This document shows, one piece after another, positions 46,885-58,617 of a stretch of 64,000 nt of DNA. Position 1 is the stretch's first letter. Each line of letters opens with the position of its first letter. The DNA is taken from contig JAPXFY010000022.1 of assembly GCA_030674185.1 (NCBI GenBank), forward strand, positions 35,938,540 through 36,002,539. The letters run 5' to 3'. The position numbers were made by a program, and so were the translations under genes. Below the pieces are notes generated by a model. It had not been told where the DNA came from, searched no databases, and saw only the letters and a list, made by a program, of their open reading frames with translations. Source of the DNA: Monoplex corrugatus (Eukaryota; Mollusca; Gastropoda; Littorinimorpha; Ranellidae).

Positions 46885-49800
46885 TAAGGGTGAGAGAGAG
46901 AGGGGTGTTGTGTGGTGACGGATGAGAGGGATTGAGGGAGGTGTTGTGTGGTGAGGGTGGGAGGGGTTTTGTGTGGTGAGTGATGAAAGGGGTGTTTTGG
47001 TGATTGATGAGAGGGATACAGAGAAATGTTGTGTGATGGGGCATGAGAGGAATGGAGAGGGTTGTTGTGTGATGAGGGATGGGAGGGATACAGAGGGATG
47101 TTGTGTGGTAAGGAATGGGAGGGATAAAGAAGACTATTGTGTGGTAAGAGATGGGAGGGATGTGTTGTGTGTGTGAAAGATGGGAAGGGTGTTGACTGGT
47201 AAGGGATAGAGAGGGATGTTTTGTGGTAAGAATGGGAGGGATAGAGAGGATGTTGTGTGGTGAGTTATGGGAGGGATGTTGTGTGGTGATAGATGGGAGG
47301 GATAGAGAGTGATGTTGTGTGGTGATAGATGGGAGGGATAGAGAGGGATGTTGTGTGGTGATAGATGGGAGGGATAGATAGGGATAATGTATGGTAAGAG
47401 ATGGGAGGGATAGAGAGGGATGTTTGTTAGGTGAGAGATGGGAGGGATAGATAGGGCTGTTGTGTGGTAAGAGATGGGAGATAGAAAGGGATGTTGTGCA
47501 GTGAGGGATGAGAGATATAGAGGGATATTGATCTTTGGTATAGCGTCTTTTCACTATGAGTGATATTAGACGGGGATGTTGTGTGGTGAGGGATGAGAGG
47601 GATGTGTGGTGAGGGATGGGAGGGATGTTGTGTGGTGAGGGATGGGAGGATGTTGTGTGGTGATTGATGGGAGGGATATTGTGTCGTGTGGGATGGGATG
47701 GGTGTGATGTGTGGTGAGGGATGGGAGGGATATTGTTTGGTGAGGGATGGGAGAGATATGTGGTGAGGGATGTTTTGTGGTGAGGGATGGGAGAGATGTG
47801 TGGTGAGGGATATGTGTGGTGAGGATGGGAGGGATGTGTGATAGGGATGTTGTGTGGTGAGGGATGGGAAATTGTGGTGAGGGATGTTGTGTGGTGAGGG
47901 ATGGGAGGAGTTGGAGGATGGAGGATTTGTGTGGTAGGGATGGAGAGAGTTGGGAGGGATGTTGTGTGGTAGAGGGATGGAGGGTGAGGGATGTTGTGTG
48001 GTGAGGGATGGGTAGGATGTGTGGTGTGGTGTGGGAGGGATAGGAGGGATTGTTTGGTGGGATGGGGAGGATATGTGGTGGTGTGTGTGTGTGAGGATGG
48101 GAGAGATGTTGTGAGGGATGTTGTGTGGTGATGGGAGGAGATGGGAGGGATGTTGTGTGTAGATGGTGAGAGATTGGTGAGGATAGGAGGGATGTTGTGA
48201 GGGAATGGGAGGGATGATGGGTTGTGTGGTGATGGGATGAGATGTTGTGAGTGAGGGATGGGAGGATGTTGTGTTGAGATGTTGTGTAGTAGGGATATTG
48301 AGGGATGTGTGTGTGAGGGATGGGAGAGATGTGTGGTGAGGGATGTGTGGAGGGATGTATGTGTGGGTGAGGGATGGGAGGATGTGTGTGAATAGGGATG
48401 TGTATGAGGGAAGAGGATATTGTGTGGTGAGGGATGGGAGGGATGATTGTGTGGTGAGGGATGGGAGAGATTGTTGGTGAGGGATGTGAGGATATGTGTA
48501 GTGAGGATGGATGTTGTGTGGTGATGGGAGTGTGTGGTGAGGGATGTTGTGTGGTTGGGATGGAGAGGTGTGAGGGATGTGAGGGATGTTGTGTGGTGAG
48601 GGATGGGAGGATATGTGGTGAGGGATTGTGATGTGTGGTGAGGGATGGGAGAGATATGTGGTGAGGGATTGTGTGGTGAGGATGGTGTGGTGAGGGATGG
48701 TGTGTGGTTGAGGGATGGGAGAGTGTGTGGTGAGGATGGGAGGATGTTGTGTGAGGGATGGGAGATGTGTGTGGTGAGTGTGATGGAGTGTGTGGTGAGG
48801 GATGTTGTGGTGAGGTGTGTGTGGTGAGGGGATGTTGTGTTGGTGAGGGATGGGAGGGATTGTGTGGTGAGGGATGTTGTGTGTGGGTAGCGGGATGTGG
48901 GAGGATGTTGTGTGGTGGGGATGGGAGGGATGTGTGGTGAGGGATGTGTGGTGGGATGGAGTGTGTGGTGAGGGATGTGTGTGAGGGATGTGTGTAGGTG
49001 AGGGATGTTGTGTGGTGAGGGATGGAGGATGATGTGTGGTGAGGGATGTGAGGGATGTTGTGGTGGTGGGGATGTGAGGGATGATGTGTGGTGGATTGGT
49101 GTGGGAGGGATGTTGTGTGTGGATGGGTGAGGGAGTTGTGTGAGAGGGATGTTGTGTGGTGGGGATGTGAGGGATATTGTGGTGGTGAGGGATGGGAGGG
49201 ATGTTGTGGTGAGGGATGATATGTGGTGAGGGGAGGATATGTGGTGAGGGATGTTGGTGGTGAGGGATGTTGTGTGGTGCGGGATGTGGAGGGATGATGT
49301 GTGTGGGGATGGAGGGATGTTGTGTGGTGGGGATGTGAGGGATGATGTTGTGGTGAGGGATGTGGGGAATGTGTGGTGAGTGGATGGATATGTGTGTGAG
49401 GGATGTGAGGGAGATGTGTGGTGGGGATGTGAGGGATTGTGGTAGGGATGTGAGGATGTTGGTGTGGTGAGGGATGTGAGGGATGTTGTGTGGTGCGGGA
49501 TGGGAGGGATGTTGTGTGGTGAGGGATGTGAGGATGTTGTGTGGTGAGGGATTGATGGTGTGGTGAGGGAGTGAGGGAGTTGTGTGGTGAGGGGGATTTG
49601 TGTGAGGGATGATATGTGGTGGTGGGATGTGGTGAGGGGTGTGAGGGATGTATTGTGGTGGGGATGGATGTGGGGATGATGTGTGGTGAGGGATGTGAGG
49701 GTATGTTGTGTGGTGAGGGATGTGAGGGAGGGGGATGTGTTGAGTGGTGGTGAGGGATTTGTGGGAGTAGGGATGATGTGGTGAGGGATGGGGATTGTGT

Positions 49801-50810
49801 GGTGAGGGATGTGAGTGGATGATGGTGGTGAGGGATGAGGATGTGTGTGGGTGAGGGATGTGTGTGTGGTGTTGGGGATGTGGGGATGATATGTGGTGAG
49901 GGATGTTGGTGGTTGCGGGATGTGAGGGATGATTGTGGTGAGGGATGTGTTGGTGAGGGATGTGAGGGATGTTGTGGTGTGGGTGTGAGGGATGATGTGT
50001 GGTGAGGGATGTGAGGGATGTTGTGTGGTGCGGGATGTGAGGGATGTTAGTGTGGGGAGGGATGTTGGTGGGATGAGGGATGTGAGGGATTGTTGGTGTG
50101 ATGTGTGGTGAGGGATGTGTGGGAGTTGTGGTGAGGGGTGGTGGGTGTGGGGATGTAGGGTGGTGTGTGAGGGTATTGTGGAGGGATGTTGTGTGGTGGG
50201 GATGTGAGGGTATTGTGAGGTGTGTGTGGTGAGGGATTTGTTGGGGATGTGTGGGTGAGGTGTGAGGGATGTTGTGTGGTGCGGGATGTGAGGGGATGTT
50301 GTGTGGTGAGGGATGTGAGGGATGTTGTGTGGTGCGGATGTGAGGGATGTTGTGTGGTGAGGGATGTGAGGGATGTTGTGTGGTGGGGATGTGAGGGATG
50401 TTGTGTGGTGAGAATGAGGGATGTTGTGTGTGAGGGATTGAGGGATGTTGTGGTGAGGATGGAGGGATGTGTGTGGTGAGGATGTGAGGGATGTTGTGTG
50501 GTGAGGGATGTGTGGTGAGGGATGATATGTGGTGAGGGATGGGAGGGATTGTGGTGAGGGATGTTGTGTGGTGAGGGATGGGAGAGATGTGTGGTGCGGG
50601 ATGTGAGGGATGGTGTGTGGTGAGGGATGGGAGGGATGGTGTGTTTGAGGGATGGGAGGGTGGTGAGGGATGGGAGGGATGTTGTGTAGTGAGGGATGGG
50701 ACGGGTAGTGCGTGGTGAGGGATGGGAGGGATGTGTGGTGAGGGATGGGAGGGATGGTGTGTGGTGAGGGATGTTGTGTGGTGAGAGATGGTAGGGGTGA
50801 TGTGCGGTGA
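46885..50810. repeat. G-rich 26-bp minisatellite (~150 monomers)
   Basis: Plus-strand monomer GGTGAGGGATGGGAGGGATG plus TTGTGT. In the right half the form GGGATGTGAGGGATG is common. The left part (46,885-47,530) uses an AGAGAGGGATG variant. The complementary strand is C/A/T-rich and nearly stop-free, producing a spurious frame of about 1,140 codons (HPSPHNIP-type repeats) at 47,427-50,849. Monomers at ~47,850-50,480 are very indel-rich. The plus strand has closely spaced GGG runs. Confidence 0.96.
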
Positions 50811-50869
50811 GGGCATTATGGGGCAGATTTTGGTTTGTTTGTTGTTCATGTTGTCAGTATGTTTCTATG

Positions 50870-51260
50870 TCGTGATCTTCTCCTCAAAATCAAAATGTCC
50901 CAAAATCACGTTTTCCTAAATCACGTTTCTTGCATTCATCTTTTGCTTGATCAGATTTCTCATGATAGTGTTTTCTTATAACCCTGTTTCCCATTATCAC
51001 GTTTTCCTATAATCACGTTTCTCATAATAAAATTTTCCTGCAATGGTGTTTCTCATAATTTTTACTTGCAATCACGTTCCTCATAGTAATGTTTTCTTAT
51101 AACTACGTTTTTCATACTAATACATGTATGTTCCTGTAATCACGTTCTCATAAAAATGTTTTCGTAATCCCATTTCTCATAATAATGTTTTAATATAATC
51201 ACGTTTCTCATGGTCACGTTCATGCTCAATCCAATTTTCGTTCGGTCATGTTTTTCGTAA
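50870..51260. repeat. Degenerate short tandem repeat with AATCACGTTT words
   Basis: Loose repetition of CACGTTTCTCATAATAA-like and TTTTCCTATAATCACG-like units of about 16-18 bp (often paired). It is related in wording to the better-ordered 32-bp repeat at 52,130-52,680. Confidence 0.75.
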
Positions 51261-52129
51261 AGACGTGTTTCACTTTTCCGGAAAGCTTTTTTAGTCTGTT
51301 TTAATTACACTTTCAGCAATTGGCAAAGTGTCTGCTGGTGCTTAAATCAAAGATAAGCCCGTTGCTACTATGGTCCCTTCTGTATAGGTGGTCTGAATGC
51401 ATGCTACGTAAAAACTTCATAGATGAAAAGTCCTGTGTGCCTTGCTCTTGGCAGTTCGAAGTGTGCGCAGTGTCTGATTGAAAATACAAAGAGTTCACTT
51501 TTATGTTGTCGCGTTGAAAAGCAATGAAATTTCTCTTAGTGTTTGTCACTTTTTGTCATAAAAACTTTTGCTTCTTGTCAGGCTCTTTTTGTTGTTGTTG
51601 TTGTTGTTGTTTTGTTTGTTTTTTTTGTTTGTTTGTTTTTTGTTTGTGTGTGTGTTTGTTGTCTGGTTGCAACCCAGTTTGTGTTCAGATGTCGTTTGAG
51701 CTGCCTTGTTGTCACAATTCTTTACTTTTTAACGAATATCAACGAGTGGATATTTTCACATATTAATTGGGTTTTAATTTCAAAAAGAGACAGACATTGT
51801 TACCCGTATTTTTAATTACATAGTTATGGTTCATTATGTTGTATTGTGTTGTGTTGCGTTGCATTGCGTTGTGTTGTGTTGTTCTGTTGAATTGTGTTGT
51901 ATTGTGTTGTATTGTTTACGTATTGTATGTTGTATTGCATATTATACTGTACTGCAGGCTTTTTGTCCACCCAGCTGTGGATGGGTAGATGACTTTGTTG
52001 AAGTTGAGGAAGATAAGGCCACAAGGCCAACACGTAAGTAAAAAATTATAAAGTAAATGAGTTAACTCTCTTTCACTTTGGAGGGGAGTTTGTGATTATT
52101 AGTGTCTTCAAGGCATTTAACATTTCCCT
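51261..52129. other. Unassigned DNA with TTG-rich low-complexity patches
   Basis: Contains a (TTG)n/T-rich patch at 51,588-51,660 and a GTTGTGTTGCGTTGCATTG-type patch at 51,835-51,925. No gene is recognised. Confidence 0.6.
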
Positions 52130-52680
52130 AATCATATTTCCCTTAATGTCTGTTCCTATAATCACGATTTTCTCATGTTTTTACAAAACCACGTTTCCTT
52201 TAACCGCGTTTCCCATGATCACGTTTGTCTCATGATCTCCTTTCTTCTAACCACGTATATCTCATGATCTCCTTTCCTGTAACCACGTATATCTCATGAT
52301 CTCCTTTCCTGTAACTACGTGTATCTCATGATCTCCTTTCCTGTAACTACGTGTATCTCATGATGTTCTTTCCTGTAACCACGTATACCTCATGATCTCC
52401 TTTCCTGTAACCACGTATATCTCATGATCTCCTTTCCTGTAACCACGTTTACCTCATGATCTCCTTTCCTGTACCACGTGTATCTCATGATGTTCTTTCC
52501 TGTAACCACGTTTACCTCATGATCTCCTTTCCTGTAACCACGTATATCTCATGATCTCCTTTCCTGTAACCACGTATATCTCATGATCTCCTTTCCTGTA
52601 ACCACGTCTCCTGTAATCGAGTTTCCTGTCACCATTGTTTCCTAGAAGCACGTTTCCTATAATCACGTTTCCTGGAATAT
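52130..52680. repeat. 32-bp minisatellite with CTCATGATCTCC core
   Basis: About 12 good units of CTCATGATCTCCTTTCCTGT plus AACCACGTATAT (32 bp) at ~52,230-52,600, flanked by more diverged AATCACGTTTCC-type units. CACGTATAT/CACGTGTAT alternates between units. Confidence 0.92.
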
Positions 52681-53071
52681 TTTCCTATGATCATTGTAAT
52701 CAAGTCAGAACAATTAAAAGAAATAGACAGAGACAGAGAGACTGTAAAAGGAAAATTTGTTGTTGTTTTTTTCAGTGTTGCCGTAGTTTCGTCATGTGCG
52801 CCGAGTGTGTGCTGCATACAGAACGTTGGTGTGTCGTGTCATCCATAAGACTAGTATCCAGACCCCCATGAAAAGGGGTATAATGTAAGGGAAAGAAAAC
52901 CTTCGAACGAGAAATTGAAACTGAGATCTGTCATGCCTTAGACGAGTGCCGTAACAAGGTGGACAAGGTCGGCCGTTCTAGATACTCGTTATTGACCTTT
53001 CACTATCTGTCAGTTCAGTAATTAATGATGAGAGGGAATTCTCCATACTGCTACCATCCGAGCTCTCTGTC

Positions 53072-53102
<31 letters not shown>

Positions 53103-53103
53103 G

Positions 53104-53148
<45 letters not shown>

Positions 53149-53857
53149 GTCTGTCTGTCTGTCTCTCGCTTTCTCTCTACATATGATAGTTGTTTATTGT
53201 TATTGTTATTTTTGTTTAAAGCCCAGCCGATTGCGTAGAGCCACATCAGGGCTATAATCGTTTCGATGTTTCAAAACATACACAACACTTCAACAGGGAA
53301 AAAAAGGAAAAGAAAATAACGTACACATATCGATGCATTCGCGCACATAATCTAAGAAGATGACCACTGCGTCCAATTTATCGCGCAGGGGATTCAAAAA
53401 ACATACTTGAATACAAATGTAAACATAACGATAAGGACGTTAAAATATATATAAAACCGGGGATAAACTACCTAAATTTGGTTCTCATCTCCCCAGAGAC
53501 AAAATTGCACTTAATACATTACCATATTATCAATCCCGCATACAGGTGAACAGACCAGCAAGGCAGAAAATGATAAGAAGAAATGACAGAAAGCAAAGGG
53601 GCAAGAATGAAACAAAGAGAGTGACAGAAAAGAGGAAATTTCTAGCACAGAATTTCCTGAAGGTGGGGATAGTATCTATACTGAAATTATACTGAAATAG
53701 CCCCTGGCATCCCCACGGGGGTAATGATGGTGGTAATGTTAAATATGATTATCATGAAGATGATGATGATGATGATGAAATGATGATTGTCATTGTTATT
53801 ATAATGATGATCATGATGACGATCTTTTTTCAGATATAAAAAAAAAACGGCGAAAAA
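52681..53857. other. Unassigned DNA with small microsatellites
   Basis: Includes (CTGT)n/(CT)n at 53,072-53,175 and a (GATGAT)n patch at 53,755-53,790. At 52,900-52,990 the minus strand has a vaguely tRNA-like stretch (CCTTGTTACGGCAC...), too weak to call. 53,216-53,300 (AAAGCCCAGCCGATTGCG) looks like an interspersed-repeat end but is unidentified. Confidence 0.55.
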
Positions 53858-55229
53858 CGGAAACATAGTGTCGCCAGAACAAAACAGTTACAGTAAGTCC
53901 ACGAGGAGTGAAACAAGGATGTCTCCTCAGCCCCTTACTATTTTCATTTTTCATTAATGAGTTAGCGTTAGAAATAGCCTAAAAAGGGAGACATGGTGTA
54001 CAGTTATTGCCTGGTGCTGTTGAAGTGTTTTTTTACTGCTATTTGCTGATAATGTGGTGCTTTTGTCAGACACTGTCATAGGGTTACAAAATCAACTAAA
54101 TGCTTTAAAACATGAATCTGATAGGTTGTTACTGTCTGTGAACCTAGAAAGGACGAATGTGATGATTTTCCGTAAGGGAGGACATCTTTCGGCTCGAGAA
54201 AAATGGGTTTATGGTGAGTCTGAAGTTAAAGTAACAAACTCATATAAATATCTAGGTATTATTTTTACAACAAAACTGAGTCTCCAAAGCGCATGGGTAG
54301 AAAGCAGCAAAAAAGGGAAAAGAGGAACGATGGAAATTTTAAGATCTTTAAGAGAATTGAACTGTACTGACTTCTCGATTTTTTGGAAACTTTTCGACTC
54401 GCAGATTGAACCAATCTTAACGTATGGCTCAGAAATATGGGTTTTTTCGAGCAATCATAAAATAGAAAAAGTACATACATTTGCCATCAAACGCTTCCTT
54501 TCGGTACCATTGCATTCATCTAATAAAATTTTATATGGAGAAACTGGCCGTTATCCTTTGTTTTTGAAAACTCAAATGAAGTGTATTAAATACTGGTTGA
54601 AATTAACCCAGCTCCCAATGTCAAGATTGTGCAAGCAGGCATATGAGATGTTACTGAATCAATTAGATTCGGGTAAACAAAACTGGGCATATTTCGTTCA
54701 GAAAATGTTAACCACACATGGATTTGGTATTGTGTGGATGTGCCAGGGAGTTGGTTGTGAACAAGGATTTATTTCAGAATTTAGGGATAGACTAGTTGAT
54801 TCGTACAAACAAAACTGGCACGCTCAAATGGAAGAATCTGAGAAATATGATTGGTTCCTTTCCTTTAAAAGTATATTTCAAACCAAAAAATATATAAAGG
54901 CTGTAACATATAAATGGCACAGAAGTAATCTTGCTCGTTTTAGACTAAGAGCCCTAAATGCAACAACAAGATGGTTTTACTCAAATTCATCGGCACACTC
55001 TATTTGTTCCATGTGTGATGCAGAGGCAGAAGATGAAATGCATTTTTTGTTTGTTTGCAAGTCGTATGAAAGTATACGACAAAAATGCATAATCTTTGAT
55101 GAGGACATTTCGAGTCCAAGGGTCATTACCAGAATACTCATGACTGAAGATGAAAAATATCAAAAATCCCTCGCGAAATTTATCGCCCTTGCTTGGGAAA
55201 GTCGGAGAAAGAAAACAACACAGCAATAA
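53858..55229 (+). pseudogene. 5'-truncated LINE, reverse transcriptase and C-terminal region
   Basis: Starts in the palm with motif B GVKQGCLLSPLLFSFFINE at ~53,902. A TAA stop follows near 53,980, and a frameshift lies in a T7 run at 54,028-54,034. From 54,042 the frame is open to 55,229 (about 395 codons). The catalytic box reads FADN (54,042-54,053) instead of FADD, so the second metal-binding aspartate is lost. Downstream are VNLERTNVMIFRKGG, SYKYLGIIFTTKLSL, EPILTYGSEIW and a C-terminal zinc-knuckle-like ICSMCDAEAEDEMHFLFVC (CxxC...HxxxxC), as is usual for several LINE groups. The family is one I associate with mollusc and cnidarian genomes; I do not assign a clade. The long open C-terminal frame suggests modest age, but the broken N-terminal part and FADN make it inactive. 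Confidence 0.88.
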
Positions 55230-55680
55230 ATTAATGTAAGTTTATCTCCAGTGAAGATATCACTTTACATTGTTTTTATGTTTGTTTGCCGGATTTGGGT
55301 CTTCCTCTTATATGACTAATTATGTCGGGTGGTCAACTGTTTCTTCAACTTTTTGTTCAACTTTTTAAATTAATGTAAGTTTATCTCCAGTGAAGATATC
55401 ACTTTATATTGTTTTTATGTTTGTTTGCCGGATTTGGGTCTTCCTCTTACTTATATGACTAATTATGACGGGTGGTCAACTGTTTCTTCAACTTTTTGTT
55501 CAACTTTTTGTTCAACTTTTTAAATTAATGTAAGTTTATCTCCAGTGAAGATATCACTTTATATTGTTTTTATGTTTGTTTGTCGGATTTGGGTCTTCCT
55601 CTTACTTATATGACTAATTATGTCGGGTGGTCAACTGTTTTCACATTGTTCAACATTTTTTCAACTTTTTTCCTTCAATT
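55230..55680. repeat. Three ~139-155-bp tandem units in the LINE 3' UTR
   Basis: Units start at 55,231, 55,370 and 55,525, each with TTAATGTAAGTTTATCTCC. All carry the GAAGATATCACTTTA, GCCGGATTTGGGTCTTCC (one copy GTCGG) and GGTGGTCAACTGTTTC blocks. They begin directly after the stop codon of the LINE frame. CAACTTTTTGTT sub-units at the end vary in number. Confidence 0.93.
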
Positions 55681-55846
55681 TTTTCTTCATCATTAGAAAA
55701 AAATTCAAATGGATGTAATGTCAGCCATGACTATATTTATAAATCTTTATTTTGCGAAAACGTCGCCGTAAAATTTAATGAATTTGTTTTATGCTCCTTG
55801 CCACAAGAACAAAAATGTCAATGACAATAAACCATTTTCAGTTTCA

Positions 55847-55847
<1 letters not shown>

Positions 55848-55944
<97 letters not shown>

Positions 55945-56073
55945 TCTCTCTCTCTCTCTCTCTCTCTTTCTCGCCTTCTCTTTCACGCACCCTGTCTCAT
56001 TTAATCTTTTGTCTGCTCTTCTCTTGTCTCTGTCTGTTTCTCTGGCTGTCTATGTCTCTGTCTTGTCTGTCTG

Positions 56074-56144
<71 letters not shown>

Positions 56145-56310
56145 CACACTTTTCACATGTATGCACATATACACCGTCATTAAGATTGACATCTGTACAA
56201 AACACATACATATATACATACATACACACATACATACATAATACATACATACATAATATGTATACATACATACATACATACATACATACATACATACATA
56301 CATACATACG
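55848..56310. repeat. (CT)n, (CA)n and (CATA)n microsatellites
   Basis: CT run at 55,848-55,972; CT then CA at 56,080-56,149; CATA/TACA tetranucleotides at 56,192-56,309. The intervening DNA is CT-rich and has no gene. Confidence 0.97.
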
Positions 56311-56369
56311 TATACACTATCGTCCCCTCTTCTCCCACCCCTACCCACCCACTCCCGTCAAACCATGTA

Positions 56370-56640
56370 GACAAAGGAGACGACAATGTATGTGGAATAA
56401 AAAGAGAGAAAAACCCAAACCCCCAACTGTCAAATGCTGAAGGGAAGAGAAAAGCTTGTCAGCTGGTAATGGCTGCCCATTAACTTGAGCAGCTGATGAA
56501 ATTAGCGCCTTGTCTCTGCTGACCGCTCATAGACCTGCCGCTTCAGGGTCACATTTACAGTGGCAAGAAACATAGAAACCCTTGAAAACAGGACAATAAC
56601 GGTTGTTTAATGGAGAAACAAAACGGAAAATTCAACCAGA
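56370..56640. repeat. Dispersed repeat B, copy 1
   Basis: Shares ordered blocks with 58,150-58,400: GTAGACAAAG, CCCCCAACTGTCAAA, GCTTGTCAGCTG, GATGAAATTAGCG, CTTGTC(T/C)CTGC, TAGACCTGCC, and GGGTCACATTT/GGGCCACATTT. No coding potential. Its right-hand part (GTTTAATGGAG...ACCTTTGTCAAG) weakly resembles 62,150-62,240. Type unknown. Confidence 0.75.
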
Positions 56641-56887
56641 TGACCTTTGTCAAGAAATAAAACCACCAAGTTTCAGAACATGATGCCATGTCGATGACAT
56701 AATGTGCTATGATACACAGCCAAAATGGCAGCTTGTGAATTACCTCTGGTTGGGTTGGGTGCCCGAACTAAGTGCAATCTCGTGTGGATTTTTGTTTCGT
56801 CTTATTTTTGACAGGGTGGTTTCCTTTTTCGCTTTATTTGTAATTGGCGTTTTTCTTTTAACTTGTACTTACCATAAAGTAGAAATT

Positions 56888-57745
56888 ATCATCATCATCA
56901 TCATTATCATTATCATCAGCAGCAGCAGCATCATGTGCCCTGCCGCATGGTGTTGGCGATCATGGCCCTCCACACGAATCCATCTCTTGTCATTGCAAGT
57001 GCATCTCCCACCCTCTTTATCCTCAGCCTCTCTTCAGGTCCATCCAGTATTTTCTCCCTGGTGCTCTCTTTCGTTCCAGCTTTCCTGTTGTGACTAGGTG
57101 CTCTAATTTCTCTTGCCTCTTGAAATATCCTATAAATATTGCTTGTCTTTTCCTAATCTTGTTCATTAATGTTCTTCTTGTGTCTGTCTCCCTCAAGACT
57201 GTCTCATTTCTTTTCTTTGCTGTCCATGGAACTCTCAACATTCTTCTTAGAAACCACATTTCAGTTGCCTCATACAAGATTGTTCTGACTTTGCGTGTTG
57301 ACTGCCCGCGCCTCACAATCGTACAACAAAATCGGTTTTATATAACACTCAAGAACTCTCTTCCTAGTGTTGATAAATATTTGTTGGTAAGAACGCTTTT
57401 CATCTTCTTGAATGCTGTTTTAGCTTGGCCAATTCTGCTGGCTATTTCTGATGTGCATCTGCCGTCTGGTGAGATGACCGTTCCCAGATATTTAAATTTA
57501 TCAGCCTGTCTCAAAGTTGTGCCATTTGCTGTTATTTTGCATGAGGGGATTTCTTGGGGGGGAGGGAATTTGTTTTGTTTTGTTTTGCTTTACTGATTAC
57601 CATGATTTAAATCTTCTTGCTGCATAGCTCCAGCCCTTTATTTCTGCTTTCTATTACTATTATATTTACAAGATTGTGTAGATCTTTTTTATTTTCTGCA
57701 ATTAGAACGGTGTCATCTGCGTGACGAAGTACTCCCCTGGAATAT
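56888..57745 (-). pseudogene. RTE-like LINE fragment (RT C-terminal half and 3' end)
   Basis: Minus-strand remnant from just around the catalytic box (ADDTVLIAEN-like sequence at ~57,705) to the 3' end. Recognisable blocks include SEIAGRIGQAKTA-like sequence at ~57,430, then EMWFLRRMLRVPWTAKKRNE (57,205-57,264) and KLEHLVTTGKLERKRAPGR (~57,065-57,120). The 3' end again shows the GGGCAC(A) block, followed by a CTG/ATGATG tail in which ATG, CTG and ATA trinucleotides are mixed (56,888-56,935). Low-complexity sequence (a G-rich run and TTTTG units) has been inserted at 57,555-57,590. It is more diverged than the other two RTE copies and inactive. Confidence 0.87.
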
Positions 57746-57789
57746 TTTCTTGTATGTCATGTGCGACAAACCTGTGATATGGACTGTTT

Positions 57790-58020
57790 GATTTTCACAA
57801 TTATTATTATTGTTATTATTGTTATTATTGTTATTATTCTTGTTGTTATAGTTATCATTATTACTATTATTGTTGTTGCTGTTGTTGTTGTTATCATCAT
57901 CATTATTATTGTATCAGTATTGTTATCATTATTATTATATTTCTGTTTTTTGTTGTTGTTGTTGTTATTGAGGATGATGATGATGATGATGACGACGACG
58001 ACGACGATGATGATAATGAT
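57790..58020. repeat. Trinucleotide-rich low-complexity DNA
   Basis: (TTA/TTG)n mixture, then GATGAT and GACGAC runs at ~57,970-58,015. The rest of the gap between the LINE and repeat B copy 2 shows nothing. Confidence 0.95.
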
Positions 58021-58149
58021 ATCGTTGTTATACGCAGTTTGTTGGCTATTTTGATTAAACCTTGGACTCGAGATTTGAAATCTTGTTAAATGTTGTCGCC
58101 AGTACATAATAGTTATAATAAACCGTTATTAACTTAAATTAACTCTACC

Positions 58150-58400
58150 AACCCGTAGACATAAATCATAGTAGACAAAGAAAATGATGTCTGGGGAAAA
58201 AGAAAAAACCCAGCCCCCAACTGTCAAACGCTGAGGGGAATACTGAAGAGACAAGCTTGTCAGCTGTCCATTATCGTCAGCAGCCGATGAAATTAGCGTC
58301 TTGTCCCTGCAGACTGCTAATACAGCATTGTGCTGATGGGCTGTCACCACTAATAGACCTGCCCGTTACAGGGCCACATTTGCGATAGTACGTTGTGCGA
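58150..58400. repeat. Dispersed repeat B, copy 2
   Basis: Same orientation and block order as 56,370-56,640. It contains an extra ~35-bp segment (GCTAATACAGCATTGTGCTG...) before the TAGACCTGCC block. Confidence 0.75.
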
Positions 58401-58467
58401 AAACAGGCAACAAAGAAACATAATGTTTGTGTATGTTTATGGATGTGTATTCTGTTTTATGTGTGTA

Positions 58468-58548
58468 CGTCAGAGAGAGAGAGAGGGGGGGGAGAGAGAG
58501 AGAGAGTGTGTGTGTGTGTGTGTGTGCGCGCGCGCGCGCGCGCGCGTG
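58468..58548. repeat. (GA)n/(GT)n/(CG)n compound microsatellite
   Basis: GAGA with a G-run interruption, then GT, then an unusual (GC)n run at 58,526-58,546. Confidence 0.97.
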
Positions 58549-58617
58549 CAAGATATCAGTGCGTGTGTGTATTAGACACTGCGTCTTGTAAATGTGTAAA
58601 ATGTGAAAAATAGCACT

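Noticed and set aside
46885..50810. Telomere-like repeats
   Set aside because: The G-rich monomer is 26 bp and lacks TTAGGG or other known telomeric units; it is an interstitial minisatellite.
47427..50849. A minus-strand open frame of about 1,140 codons
   Set aside because: It is the stop-poor complement of the 26-bp G-rich minisatellite (HPSPHNIP-type repeats), has no domain, and lies in a stretch with heavy indel noise, so its openness is compositional.
52900..52990. A tRNA-like stretch on the minus strand
   Set aside because: Only loose A-box-like wording and no credible B box or acceptor stem, so it is too weak to annotate.
56702..57097. Plus-strand 131-codon open frame with hydrophobic segments
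   Set aside because: It overlaps the minus-strand RTE LINE remnant and a trinucleotide run. The hydrophobicity comes from an ATC/ATT microsatellite read as isoleucines.
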